From positions 1 through 64,000 of the forward strand of contig JANYJZ010000040.1 of the NCBI GenBank assembly GCA_025358305.1: DNA of 64,000 bases, read 5' to 3'. This DNA is from Ignavibacteriota bacterium (lineage in GTDB: Bacteria; Bacteroidota; Ignavibacteria; UBA10030; SZUA-254). The position numbers and the translations under genes are program-made. The notes beneath the pieces were generated by a model that was not told the DNA's origin, did not search any database, and saw nothing but the letters and a program-made list of their open reading frames with translations. Of the stretch, positions 1 through 8,024 are shown in pieces; the stretch's first letter is position 1, and each line of letters opens with the position of its first letter.

Positions 1-327
1 GCCAAGCATCCTCTGGAGCTGAAGCGAAGAGACAGACTTCTTAGAGGCGCTAATGATGAAGAACGCAGTTAGCCACGTTACGAGTTTGATGTGCGAGGAT
101 TCCATGATCGTGCCGACAGTAACGGTAAACTGCTTACGGCAACCCCCGCAAAAGTAGAGTCCAGCACGCACCTTTTTAGCCGGATTCTGGGCAATCTTGT
201 GGATTCTATCAGATTGGCAGCGAGGGCATTTGGGCTTACCCGCCCAACGCAAATTCTCGAAAAATTCGCGTGCTTTATCCTCTGTTCCGTGCTGTTTTAG
301 AAGGTCTGTAAGAGTTATGCTTTTCAT
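1..327 (-). CDS. IS1595-family transposase, N-terminal fragment (runs off the window)
   Basis: I translated the minus strand from an ATG at 327 with AAGGA about 8 nt upstream. The 109 visible residues form the zinc-ribbon N-terminus of an IS1595/ISXO2-type transposase. CPRC lies at residues 34-37 and CGGC at 60-63, followed by the family's 'KQFTVTVGTIMESSH' stretch (residues 65-79) and W85. The catalytic DDE-type domain would lie to the left, outside the window, so it is unknown whether the gene is intact. A near-consensus promoter sits just upstream (355-383). Base composition here is clearly AT-richer than in the neighbouring housekeeping genes, as expected of an inserted element. Terminal inverted repeats could not be assigned with only one end visible. 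Confidence 0.85.
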   Translation of the reverse strand, partial: MKSITLTDLLKQHGTEDKAREFFENLRWAGKPKCPRCQSDRIHKIAQNPAKKVRAGLYFCGGCRKQFTVTVGTIMESSHIKLVTWLTAFFIISASKKSVSSLQLQRMLG

Positions 328-354
328 GTGGAAATCCTTGTTATTGACTCCCCT

Positions 355-383
355 AATATACAAAACAAAAGTGCGTTTGTCAA
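355..383 (-). promoter_or_regulatory. Promoter of the transposase gene
   Basis: On the minus strand TTGACA (383-378), a 17-bp spacer and TATATT (360-355) make an almost perfect sigma-A type promoter. It points into the transposase ATG at 327. Confidence 0.6.
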
Positions 384-397
384 GTATATAATTCCGC

Positions 398-425
398 TTG
401 ACTTTGAGCAGCCAAAATATATATT
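398..425 (+). promoter_or_regulatory. Promoter of the mntR-mntH operon
   Basis: TTGACT (398-403), a 16-bp spacer and TATATT (420-425). The predicted start of transcription, about 432, falls inside the palindromic operator at 424-439. A bound repressor would therefore block RNA polymerase directly. Confidence 0.55.
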
Positions 426-439
426 TAGGTAAGCCTAAA
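424..439. promoter_or_regulatory. DtxR/MntR-type operator
   Basis: Perfect inverted repeat TTTAGG-TAAG-CCTAAA, extendable by one A/T pair on each side. It closely resembles known DtxR/IdeR-family boxes (TTAGGTTAGCCTAACC type). It overlaps the -10 end and the start region of the promoter, 20 bp before the regulator gene, so autoregulation by the metal-bound repressor is the natural reading. Confidence 0.7.
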
Positions 440-458
440 TAATCGATCGCCGCATTCG

Positions 459-1115
459 ATGCAAAATCAGTCAACTGAAGACTATATCAAGGGGATCTAC
501 CAGCTCCGGCGCAGAACAGGCGCCGCCGTCTCCACGTCCGATCTCGCCCGGCATCTCAAAGTGGGGGACGGTTCCGTCACGGATATGGTGAAGCGGCTCT
601 CCGCCAAGAAGCTTCTCAATTACGTCCCGTACAAGGGCGTCACGCTCACCGAAGTCGGCGTGAAGCTCGCGATGAAGACCATCCGCCGCCATCGTCTCTG
701 GGAGATGTTTCTCGTCCGTCACCTCGGGTATTCCTGGGACGAGGTGCACGAGGAGGCGGAGCGTCTCGAGCACGTGACCTCCCTCGAGCTCGAGGAACGG
801 CTGGACCGCGCCCTCGGCTCGCCTTCTGTGGATCCGCACGGAGACCCCATCCCCACGCGAGAAGGAGAGCTCAAAGAGCTCATCCATCCGAGCGTCGCCG
901 AGTGCCGTGAGGGCGGACGGTACCGGATCGCGCGCGTGAGCGACGAGAGCCCGGAGGTCCTCCAGTATCTGAAGAAGCTCGGTCTGACGCTGAACAAAAG
1001 GATCGCGATCAAGCAGATGATCAAGTTCGACGGGTCCGTCATCGTCGAATGGAACAAGCGCGAGATCTTCCTCAGCGGCCTCATGGCCCGAAACATCTTC
1101 GTCGAGGAGGCATAG
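459..1115 (+). CDS. mntR: Manganese-responsive transcriptional repressor, DtxR/MntR family
   Basis: A 218-aa metal-dependent repressor: N-terminal winged helix (residues about 5-65), dimerisation/metal-binding helices (about 70-130) and a C-terminal FeoA/SH3-like domain (about 145-218), so the long DtxR layout. The metal site looks MntR-like. Asp8 stands where DtxR/IdeR has Met10, Glu101 where they have Cys102, and His78 matches MntR His77. MntR Glu11 is replaced by Lys11. I infer Mn(II) rather than Fe(II) sensing. This fits the downstream Nramp transporter, whose ATG lies 4 nt after this stop. The ATG at 459 has no clear Shine-Dalgarno sequence; the predicted leader is about 27 nt. The operator at 424-439 implies autoregulation. 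Confidence 0.85.
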   Translation: MQNQSTEDYIKGIYQLRRRTGAAVSTSDLARHLKVGDGSVTDMVKRLSAKKLLNYVPYKGVTLTEVGVKLAMKTIRRHRLWEMFLVRHLGYSWDEVHEEAERLEHVTSLELEERLDRALGSPSVDPHGDPIPTREGELKELIHPSVAECREGGRYRIARVSDESPEVLQYLKKLGLTLNKRIAIKQMIKFDGSVIVEWNKREIFLSGLMARNIFVEEA

Positions 1116-1119
1116 GACC

Positions 1120-2982
1120 ATGCACCGCGACAGACCCAACTCCCTATCGGAGGTCCACCGCAGCGTCGAGATCCCGCCGAACAGCGGATTCATGCGGCGC
1201 ATGTTCGCGTTCGCGGGCCCCGCATACCTCGTGAGCGTTGGATACATGGATCCCGGGAACTGGGCGACGGACCTCGAGGGGGGTGCCCGATTCGGCTACC
1301 AGCTCATCTGGGTGCTCCTCATGTCGAACCTCATGGCGGTGCTCCTCCAGACGCTCTCCGCGCGGCTCGGAATCGTGTCCGGCCGCGACCTCGCGCAGGC
1401 ATGCCGCGAGTCGTATCCCCGGCCCGTCGCATACGTCCTCTGGGTCCTGTGCGAGATCGCCATCGCGGCGTGCGACCTCGCCGAGGTGCTCGGCACGGCG
1501 ATCGGGCTGAACCTCCTCTTGAAGGTGCCCCTGCTCTACGGCGTCATCATCACGGGATTCGACACGATGATCTTCCTCGTGATCCAAAACCTCGGCATCA
1601 GGAAGATGGAGGCCTTCATCCTCATGCTCGTGACCACGATCGGCGTCTGTTTCGGGATCGAAGTGTTCCTGTCGGAGCCCGCCTGGGGCGAGGTCGTCGG
1701 CGGGTTCGCCCCGCGCCTCACCTCCGAGAGCCTCTATGTCGCCATCGGCATCCTCGGCGCGACGGTCATGCCGCATAACCTCTACCTTCATTCGGCGCTC
1801 GTGCAGACGCGCTCCGTGCAGCAGACCCCGGAGGGAAAGCGCACGGCCTGCACGTACAATTTCATCGACACGGCGGTCGCGCTCAACGCCGCATTCTTCG
1901 TCAACGCGGCGATCCTTGTCGTCGCCGCGGCCGTCTTCTTCAAACACGGCGTCATCGTCACGGAGATCCAGCAGGCGCACCAGCTGCTCTCCCCGCTCCT
2001 CGGGACGGCGGTCGCGAGCACGCTCTTCGCGGTCGCGCTCCTCTCCGCCGGCCAGAGCTCGACGCTTACCGGCACGCTCGCCGGACAGATCGTCATGGAG
2101 GGATTCCTCCAGCTCAAGGTTCGTCCCGTCCTTCGGCGCCTCATCACCCGTTCCATCGCGATCATACCGGCCATCCTCGTCATCGCGCTCAAGGGCGAAG
2201 GAGGCACGTACGGCCTTCTCATCCTGAGCCAGGTGATCCTCAGCCTGCAGCTCCCGTTCGCTGTCATCCCGCTCATACACTTCACGAGCGAACGCTCCCG
2301 GATGGGGGAATTCACGAGCGCGACATGGGTAAAGGTGCTCGCGTGGGTCAGCGCTGCGATCATCGTGGGGCTCAACGGAAAACTCATCGGCGATACGCTC
2401 TCGTCCTGGATCGCAGGAGCAGGGTCCGGGGCGATCTGGATATGGCTGACGGTGATCCCGGTGGTCGCCGGATGCGCCGGACTCCTTGTCTATATCACCA
2501 TCCCGCGCTCGTGGCGGCGGCGATCATCGGTGCGCACGCAGCCGGCGGGCGATCTTGACCTGACGACGCAGACCTACCACCGGATCGGCGTGGCGCTCGA
2601 CTACGGCGCGCTCGACGCAAAGGTGCTCTCCCATGCGCAGACGCTCGCGCATCAGCACGGCGCTTCCATCGCGCTCTTCCATATCGTCGAGGGTGTGAGC
2701 GGACAGCTCTACGGACACGATGCGTTCGACGACGAGGCCCGCAAGGACCTGGAACGCTTGGACGGCATCGCCCGGCAGCTCAGGAAGGGGGGCCACGAAG
2801 TATTCCCCGTGCTGGGGTTCGGAAGGGTCCCCGAACAGCTCGTCGCGCTCTCCCGCGAACAGGGGATCGATCTCCTCGTCATGGGCGGCCACCGCCACCG
2901 CGGCATCAAGGATCTCTTCTTTGGTGCGTCTGTGTCGGAGGTGCGGCACCAGCTCTCGATACCGGTGCTCGTCGTGCAGTAG
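1120..2982 (+). CDS. mntH: Nramp-family Mn2+/metal transporter fused to a C-terminal UspA domain
   Basis: A 620-aa inner-membrane protein. The first ~465 residues are an Nramp (MntH/NRAMP1 type) proton-coupled divalent metal importer. The metal-binding 'DPGNW' motif of helix 1 is at about residues 44-48 and 'MPHNLYLHS' of helix 6 is near residues 217-225, with around eleven membrane spans. Residues about 485-620 form a cytoplasmic universal stress protein (UspA) domain ending in 'SIPVLVVQ'. Its nucleotide-binding signature is imperfect: in G-2x-G-9x-G the second Gly is Arg (GGHR) and the last Gly is followed by Ala, so ATP binding is uncertain. The ATG is preceded by GAGGAGG and lies 4 nt after mntR, so the two are one operon. 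Mn import under MntR control is the expected role. Confidence 0.9.
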   Translation: MHRDRPNSLSEVHRSVEIPPNSGFMRRMFAFAGPAYLVSVGYMDPGNWATDLEGGARFGYQLIWVLLMSNLMAVLLQTLSARLGIVSGRDLAQACRESYPRPVAYVLWVLCEIAIAACDLAEVLGTAIGLNLLLKVPLLYGVIITGFDTMIFLVIQNLGIRKMEAFILMLVTTIGVCFGIEVFLSEPAWGEVVGGFAPRLTSESLYVAIGILGATVMPHNLYLHSALVQTRSVQQTPEGKRTACTYNFIDTAVALNAAFFVNAAILVVAAAVFFKHGVIVTEIQQAHQLLSPLLGTAVASTLFAVALLSAGQSSTLTGTLAGQIVMEGFLQLKVRPVLRRLITRSIAIIPAILVIALKGEGGTYGLLILSQVILSLQLPFAVIPLIHFTSERSRMGEFTSATWVKVLAWVSAAIIVGLNGKLIGDTLSSWIAGAGSGAIWIWLTVIPVVAGCAGLLVYITIPRSWRRRSSVRTQPAGDLDLTTQTYHRIGVALDYGALDAKVLSHAQTLAHQHGASIALFHIVEGVSGQLYGHDAFDDEARKDLERLDGIARQLRKGGHEVFPVLGFGRVPEQLVALSREQGIDLLVMGGHRHRGIKDLFFGASVSEVRHQLSIPVLVVQ

Positions 2983-3010
2983 GTTGTGGTTCTGAGGAGA
3001 GGGGTGCGGG

Positions 3011-4594
3011 TTATTCGCCGGTGCCTTGATCGCTCCCCTCAAGGAGCGACCGTTCATACTCGTGCTTGTACCGCTTCACGCCGTTGAAGATCGACTCAGC
3101 GATGCGCTCCTGTCCCTTCGCGCTCCTGAGCGTGCTTTCGTCCTTGCGATTGGAGAGGTAGGCTGTTTCTACGAGGACGTTCGGCATCGATGCCCCCACC
3201 AGGACGTAGAACCCCGCCTGCTTCACGCCGTTGTTCTCGATGTCGAGGTGCTTGCCCATCTCCTGCTGGAGGATCGCGGCGAACTTCTCGCTGTACTTCA
3301 CATACGCGCTTTGGGCCATCGTCAGAAGGATGAAGTTCTCTTCGGTCAGCTGCTGGTAGCGCTGTTCGTACCCCTCTTCCAACTTCACGACGGCATTCTC
3401 CTCTTCTGCGATGTGGATCGCCGCGTCGGTCTTGCCGGGCCGGAGGAGGTAGATCTCGAACCCGTCCACCGGACTCGGCTTCCTCCGCGTCGCGTTGCAG
3501 TGGATGCTGATGAAGAGCTTGCCCCCGGCCTGGTTCGCGATCTGGCCGCGGCGGAAGAGTTCGACAAAATGGTCCGTCGTCCTCGTATAGATGACCTTCA
3601 CGTCGGGGAGGCCCTTCTGGATGAGTCTTCCCAGCTTGAGGGCGATGCCGAGCGTGACGTCCTTCTCCTTCGTCCCCCCGGTGCCCGTCGTTCCGGGATC
3701 GGTCCCGCCGTGCCCCGCGTCGATGACGACGACGTCGAGCTTCCAGCGGCTCCGCTCGCGGTCGAGGTTCTGCTCGAAGCTCCGCTCCTTCCGGCTTGCG
3801 ATCTGCTCCTCGGTCGGCATGTGGACGGCGACGAGGATGTCGTTGCTGTTCTCCGCGGGGATGAGTTCCGTGCTGCTCACTTCGCCTTTCAGCCTCAGGG
3901 TGAGCTGGACCGAGGCGGGGGACTGGATGACGACGATCTTCGTGACGATGCCGGACGGCTTGATGGCGTTGATGGCGCGGAGATCCGCTTTGGCGTTCGC
4001 GATCGTGATATACAGCCAGGTGTCGCTGCCGATCGTCTTGAGGAAGCTCTCGTAGTCGGAGAGCTTCCGGCCGCATTTGATCCGGATGAGAAACCCGTTC
4101 GCCTTCTGGCCGAAGCTCAGGCCGGCGACGTCGAACGCCGACTCGGCGAGGGGACGCCCCACGATGATCTCGCGGTCGCGCTTCACGTACGTGATCTCTT
4201 CGGCCAAGAGAGAGTTGAAGAGCGGTATGAACTGCTCCACGGGGGCGTAGAAGGCCTGCCGGTCCCCGATGACGTTCATCGGGAGCTGGATGATGCTCGC
4301 GTTCTGCAGCCGGTCCGCGATGATGATGAAGGGGTTCTCCGCGGAGACCCGCACGGTGAACGTGCCGGCCTGGAGCTCGAGCCTCTGCGTCTCAGGGTCG
4401 GGAGCGAGCCGCAGGCCGAAGGCCGGTCCGAGGTCGTTGAGGGAGATGTAGACCGTTCCTTCGCGCTCGATCATGCCGAGGTCGGCATTGCGCGCCGGTT
4501 CTTGGAGGAACCGCAGCGGAAGCGTCGTCTGGGCTGAGAGGGGTCCGGCGGCGCAGAACAGCGTGCACCAGATGATGAGTCGGAGGAAGCGCAT
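3011..4594 (-). CDS. N-acetylmuramoyl-L-alanine amidase (Amidase_3) with N-terminal AMIN-like region
   Basis: A 527-aa exported amidase cutting the bond between MurNAc and L-Ala in peptidoglycan, acting in the periplasm. A signal peptide (residues 1-21, ending 'GPLSAQ') is followed by a beta-rich region of about 240 residues resembling copper-amine-oxidase-N/AMIN domains that target the cell wall. The Zn-dependent Amidase_3 domain follows. Its ligands are visible: His in 'DAGHGG' (about residue 293), His in 'SIHCNA' (about 363) and the catalytic Glu in 'VETAYLSN' (about 478). The ATG lies 5 nt after the yajQ stop, with no strong Shine-Dalgarno, so coupling to yajQ is likely. This is the last gene of the minus-strand run that begins with mutT. 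Confidence 0.88.
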   Translation of the reverse strand: MRFLRLIIWCTLFCAAGPLSAQTTLPLRFLQEPARNADLGMIEREGTVYISLNDLGPAFGLRLAPDPETQRLELQAGTFTVRVSAENPFIIIADRLQNASIIQLPMNVIGDRQAFYAPVEQFIPLFNSLLAEEITYVKRDREIIVGRPLAESAFDVAGLSFGQKANGFLIRIKCGRKLSDYESFLKTIGSDTWLYITIANAKADLRAINAIKPSGIVTKIVVIQSPASVQLTLRLKGEVSSTELIPAENSNDILVAVHMPTEEQIASRKERSFEQNLDRERSRWKLDVVVIDAGHGGTDPGTTGTGGTKEKDVTLGIALKLGRLIQKGLPDVKVIYTRTTDHFVELFRRGQIANQAGGKLFISIHCNATRRKPSPVDGFEIYLLRPGKTDAAIHIAEEENAVVKLEEGYEQRYQQLTEENFILLTMAQSAYVKYSEKFAAILQQEMGKHLDIENNGVKQAGFYVLVGASMPNVLVETAYLSNRKDESTLRSAKGQERIAESIFNGVKRYKHEYERSLLEGSDQGTGE

Positions 4595-4599
4595 CGCGT

Positions 4600-5097
4600 T
4601 CAGCGGTAGTTCTCGAACTGGACGGCGAACTTCAGGTCCGCCGTACGGACCATCGCCATGACCGCTTGGAGGTCGTCCTTGCTCTTGCCGCTGACGCGGA
4701 CCTGGTCCTCCATGATCTGCGCCTGGACCTTTAGCTTTGAGTCCTTGATCATCTTTACGATGAGTTTCGCGTTCTCCTTGTCGATGCCGTTCTGCAGCGT
4801 GATCGTCTGCCGGACGGTCCCGCCTGCGGCGGGCTCCACGGCGCTGTACGTGAGCGCCTTGAGGGAAACGCCCCGTTTGACGAACTTGGACTGGAGGATG
4901 TCGAGGACGGCTTTCATCTTGAAATCGTCGTCCGAAACGAGGACGAGCTCGTGTTCCTTTTCGTTCAGTTCGATGGAGGACTTCGAGCCTTTGAAGTCGT
5001 AGCGCTGGATGATCTCCTTGCGCGCCTGGTTCAGCGCGTTGTCGACCTCCTGCATGTCGACGTCGGAGACGATGTCGAACGAGCTTGTGTCTGCCAT
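4600..5097 (-). CDS. yajQ: YajQ family nucleotide-binding protein
   Basis: 165 aa, the family's usual length. It opens with '[20 protein letters not shown]' and contains the conserved '[13 protein letters not shown]' segment and the C-terminal '[15 protein letters not shown]' segment, so both ferredoxin-like halves of YajQ are present. Members bind nucleotides; some bind cyclic di-GMP and act as cytoplasmic effectors, but the role here cannot be told from sequence. It lies 28 nt after a small ORF and 5 nt before the amidase, on the same strand. The start is well fixed because the conserved N-terminus begins at the first Met. Confidence 0.93.
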   Translation of the reverse strand: MADTSSFDIVSDVDMQEVDNALNQARKEIIQRYDFKGSKSSIELNEKEHELVLVSDDDFKMKAVLDILQSKFVKRGVSLKALTYSAVEPAAGGTVRQTITLQNGIDKENAKLIVKMIKDSKLKVQAQIMEDQVRVSGKSKDDLQAVMAMVRTADLKFAVQFENYR

Positions 5098-5125
5098 GAT
5101 GGTCCCTTCTTCCTGTCTGTCCCGA

Positions 5126-5269
5126 CTACGAGAACGTAAAGACGGCCTTGAGAAAGATCGCGAAGAGCTTCAGGCGCGGGAAGCTCGTCTGCACGTCGAA
5201 CCGCTGGTGGGTCTCGCGCAGTGTCTTCGGATCCTTTGATATGACGACAACCGACAATGGACGCTTCAT
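5126..5269 (-). CDS. Small protein of 47 aa, unknown function
   Basis: A short reading frame from an ATG at 5269 to TAG at 5126, preceded by GAAGGGA at about 7 nt, a good ribosome binding site. The product starts '[20 protein letters not shown]' and ends in a hydrophobic stretch rich in Phe, Leu and Val. I do not recognise a family. It fills the gap between the saccharopine-dehydrogenase-like gene (25 nt) and yajQ (28 nt) on the same strand, so it is probably co-transcribed. It could be a real small gene or a remnant of a longer one. Confidence 0.4.
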   Translation of the reverse strand: MKRPLSVVVISKDPKTLRETHQRFDVQTSFPRLKLFAIFLKAVFTFS

Positions 5270-5294
5270 ACGCTTCCCTTCGTAGTGGACGTTC

Positions 5295-6437
5295 TTACGT
5301 AAGTGTTTCTTGGATGAGGATGTTCCGCTTCTTGAGTTCCGCGAGGAACGGCTCGAGGGGCACGCATTGCTCCGGCGGAAATGCGCCGCGCGCCGTGATG
5401 ACCCCCTGGGCGACCATCTGGGCGATGATCGACGTCGGAAACGCTGTCGTGCGCATCATCGCGGTGATCTTCAGTCGTTCATCATAACGATCTATCATTT
5501 CATACGCAAGTGTCCTCCGGCGTCCGTCCATCGTCCCGGTGACCGAGACGCGCATGAGGACGACGTCGGGGCCGTTCGCGGGGAGCTTCCGCCGGAGCAT
5601 CTCCTCGAAGATCTCCCGCGCCGTCCGGACGGTGCTGCCGACCATGAACGGTTCGGCGCTCGCGAACCCGAGGTCGAGGAGCGTCATGAACTTCTCGCAG
5701 TGCCCCGGGTAGCGGATGGTCTTGTAGTCCAGATCCGGGACGCGCCCTTCGAACATCTTCGTGAGCGTCGAGACGCCGCCGGACGTATGAAACGCCTCGA
5801 GTTTCCCGAACGGCGCCGGAAAGGTGAGTTCCTCGACCCCCGTCATGGACTCCACGCGCCGGAGGGCCCCGCGTTCGAGCACTTCGGCCGGTTCGAGGTA
5901 TTCATTGATGAGCCCTTCGGCCGAGAACACGAGCTGGTAGTTGAGCGGGGGGACCGGGTGCTGAGGGAGTCCGCCGACGCGGATGTGGATCGCGTCGACC
6001 TTCGTGAACCGCTTCGCACCGCCCGCCGCGATGACGCAGGCCATACCAGGCGCAAGCCCGCAGTTCGGGAGGATCGTGACGTTCGCCTGCTTCGCCTGCG
6101 CATCCGAGGACATCTGGGCGTAGACGACGTCCATGTTGCCGCCGAGGTCGCAGAAGTGGACCCCCGCCTCGATCGCGGCCGACGAGAGCTGCACGTTGTG
6201 CGTGTACGATGTGGCGCCGACGGCGACCTGCACGCGCCGCATGAGCGCGAGGAGCGCGGGCCGGTCTTGAGTATCGAGAGCGTGCGCTTCGACGTTCGGG
6301 CCGATCGATGCGGCGACCGCGCGGGCTCGTTCCCCGTCGATGTCGGCGAGCAGGACCCCGCCGACGCCGGTCGAATGCGCGAGATCGTACGCCATTGCGC
6401 TTCCCATCATTCCCGCGCCGATGACCAGTGCCTTCAT
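5295..6437 (-). CDS. Saccharopine dehydrogenase-like NAD(P)-binding oxidoreductase
   Basis: 380 aa from the ATG at 6437, chosen because the protein then begins with the Rossmann motif 'MKALVIGAGMMGSAMAYDLA' (GxGxMG at residues 7-12), has AAAGGG upstream and clears the preceding gene. An in-frame start at 6503 would overlap that gene. The 'LADID' acidic strand end, a central 'LGGNMDVV' and 'LPNCGLAPGMACVIA' follow the saccharopine dehydrogenase/lysine-ketoglutarate reductase fold. Likely substrates are an amino-acid adduct such as saccharopine or carboxynorspermidine. No complete lysine-degradation pathway is nearby to decide. The gene lies 13 nt after ogg. Confidence 0.82.
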   Translation of the reverse strand: MKALVIGAGMMGSAMAYDLAHSTGVGGVLLADIDGERARAVAASIGPNVEAHALDTQDRPALLALMRRVQVAVGATSYTHNVQLSSAAIEAGVHFCDLGGNMDVVYAQMSSDAQAKQANVTILPNCGLAPGMACVIAAGGAKRFTKVDAIHIRVGGLPQHPVPPLNYQLVFSAEGLINEYLEPAEVLERGALRRVESMTGVEELTFPAPFGKLEAFHTSGGVSTLTKMFEGRVPDLDYKTIRYPGHCEKFMTLLDLGFASAEPFMVGSTVRTAREIFEEMLRRKLPANGPDVVLMRVSVTGTMDGRRRTLAYEMIDRYDERLKITAMMRTTAFPTSIIAQMVAQGVITARGAFPPEQCVPLEPFLAELKKRNILIQETLT

Positions 6438-6450
6438 CAATAACCCTTTC

Positions 6451-7092
6451 TCATTTGAGGATTTCCCCTGTTTCCATGCTCCAGAAGAGGAGGTCGAGCT
6501 CATCCATGGGGATCCCGGATGATGCGGCGAACTTCAGGAACTTCGCCTCGATCGACAGATACCTCTTCGGCGTCAGCGAGGCCGGGAGCGACCGCAAGAC
6601 CCCGGCGCGCAAGAGGTTCCTAAGAATATGCCGATCGAGGATGGCAAGGTCCCTGTGACCGATGTTCCGCAAGAAATGCGATGCTTCCTTCCACCCCAGA
6701 CCCCGTACGTTCGTCACGAGCCAGGCCCTGAGCTCGGGACTCGGTGCGCCCGCGGACAGCCGGGAGCGGATCTCTCCGAACTGCTCCTTCGCCGAGAGAA
6801 GATGCTTTGCCTTCGTCCGGTGAAACCTGATGTAGAACTCCTTCTGGTGCAGGAGTGGTTCCGGGTCGACATCCTGAGCGTGAAAGCGGTGCCGGCGCAG
6901 GAGCTCGACGGCTTTCCCCGCGTTCACAGCGCTCGACTGCGGCGTCATGAGGCAGTAGAAGAGCTCATAGGCGTAATCGCTTTCCGGGACGCGCTCGAAG
7001 TCTCGCAGCCGCGCCCGAATAGCGGCCTTCCTCGGCGCATAGAGTTCTCTCAGCTCGCCTGTGGAGAAGCGCGTCGGACGCGGCCGCTTCAC
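6451..7092 (-). CDS. ogg: N-glycosylase/DNA lyase, Ogg2-type 8-oxoguanine DNA glycosylase
   Basis: 213 aa from a GTG at 7092 that overlaps the mutY stop as GTGA, the typical sign of translational coupling. An in-frame start at 7182 would lie wholly inside mutY. The HhH-GPD core reads 'GLGWKEASHFLRNIGHRDLA' followed by 'ILDRHIL'. The Lys in 'GWKEASH' is the lyase nucleophile and the Asp in 'ILDRH' the catalytic acid of the Ogg2/TmOgg family. The enzyme removes 8-oxoG paired with C and nicks the abasic site. It sits directly after mutT and mutY, so this operon holds all three functions of the GO system, with Ogg2 in the place usually held by MutM. Confidence 0.88.
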   Translation of the reverse strand: MKRPRPTRFSTGELRELYAPRKAAIRARLRDFERVPESDYAYELFYCLMTPQSSAVNAGKAVELLRRHRFHAQDVDPEPLLHQKEFYIRFHRTKAKHLLSAKEQFGEIRSRLSAGAPSPELRAWLVTNVRGLGWKEASHFLRNIGHRDLAILDRHILRNLLRAGVLRSLPASLTPKRYLSIEAKFLKFAASSGIPMDELDLLFWSMETGEILK

Positions 7093-8024
7093 GACGCGAG
7101 ACGCACACGCGTTGCGGAACCGGCGCTGCGGGTCTCGACGATCCCGTCCTTCGCGAGGCCCTCGATAACGGAAAGAAGCCACCCGGCTTCCCCCTCATGA
7201 AAATCGGGTTTGAGCCTCCGGCCGAGTTCCCCCAGCGGGATCGAGGAGGCTGCGCGCACCTTCCGGAGCGCCTCGACCGCCCTTCCGCGCCAGATGCGCT
7301 GGGGAACGCCCTGATAGGACGGCTCCGTTCCGGCACGAGTGATTCTTCGGGCGGGCCGAGCGTGTTCCAGGAGCGCGGCCGATGCGCACTGGCTCCGGAT
7401 CGGGCACGAGGCGCAGAGCGGTCGCCGAGCGGTGCAGACCGTCGCTCCGAGATCCATGAGCGCCTGGTTCCAGACGTAGGCGTCGCGCGGAAGGATCTCC
7501 GCGGCGAGCTCCCACGCTGCGGCGTCGGCCACCGAGGAGGAGAGGTCGTCCATCTTCCAAAAGACGCGCGACAGGACGCGCCGGATATTCACGTCGACGA
7601 GGGGGACGCGTTTTCCGAACGCGAAGCAGAGGAGCGCATGCGCCGTGTAGGGACCGATACCGGGGAGACCGAGCAAAGCTTTCGACTGCCGCGGCAGCGC
7701 ACCGCCGTGCAGCTCCAAGACCGTGCGGGCGAGCTCCCGGAGGCGGACGGCGCGGTTATTGTATCCCATGCCGGTCCATGCCCGGAGGACGTCGCTGTTC
7801 GAGGCCCGCGCGAGCGCCCTGAGCGTCGGAAAACTCTTCAAAAAGAGGGGAAGTTTCGCCTTGACGCGGCTGACCTGCGTCTGCTGGAGCATGACCTCCG
7901 AGACGAGGATCTCGTACGGATCGGTGGTCGTCCTCCACTGGAGCTCTCGGCGGTGCTTCTCGTACCAATCCCGGACGCGGCGGTGGAGGAGGATGGAGTT
8001 CCGCACTGACCGGCGCCTAGCCAT
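7089..8024 (-). CDS. mutY: A/G-specific adenine DNA glycosylase
   Basis: 311 aa. The catalytic core shows Glu in 'EVMLQQTQV' (about residue 43), the helix-hairpin-helix 'LLGLPGIGPYTAHA' (about 117-130) and the catalytic Asp in 'PLVDVNIRRVL'. The [4Fe-4S] loop has the exact C-x6-C-x2-C-x5-C spacing ('CTARRPLCASCPIRSQC'). It removes adenine mispaired with 8-oxoG. The C-terminus has a short alpha/beta region rather than a full NUDIX-like recognition domain, so the protein is about 40 residues shorter than E. coli MutY. It overlaps mutT by 8 nt and ogg by 4 nt. Confidence 0.93.
   Translation of the reverse strand: MARRRSVRNSILLHRRVRDWYEKHRRELQWRTTTDPYEILVSEVMLQQTQVSRVKAKLPLFLKSFPTLRALARASNSDVLRAWTGMGYNNRAVRLRELARTVLELHGGALPRQSKALLGLPGIGPYTAHALLCFAFGKRVPLVDVNIRRVLSRVFWKMDDLSSSVADAAAWELAAEILPRDAYVWNQALMDLGATVCTARRPLCASCPIRSQCASAALLEHARPARRITRAGTEPSYQGVPQRIWRGRAVEALRKVRAASSIPLGELGRRLKPDFHEGEAGWLLSVIEGLAKDGIVETRSAGSATRVRLAS

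Noticed and set aside
471-1247. 258-codon minus-strand frame across mntR and the start of mntH
   Set aside because: Antisense to two confidently identified genes and without recognisable motifs.
7093-7182. 30-codon N-terminal extension of ogg into mutY
   Set aside because: Arg-rich shadow sequence; the GTGA overlap gives a natural start.
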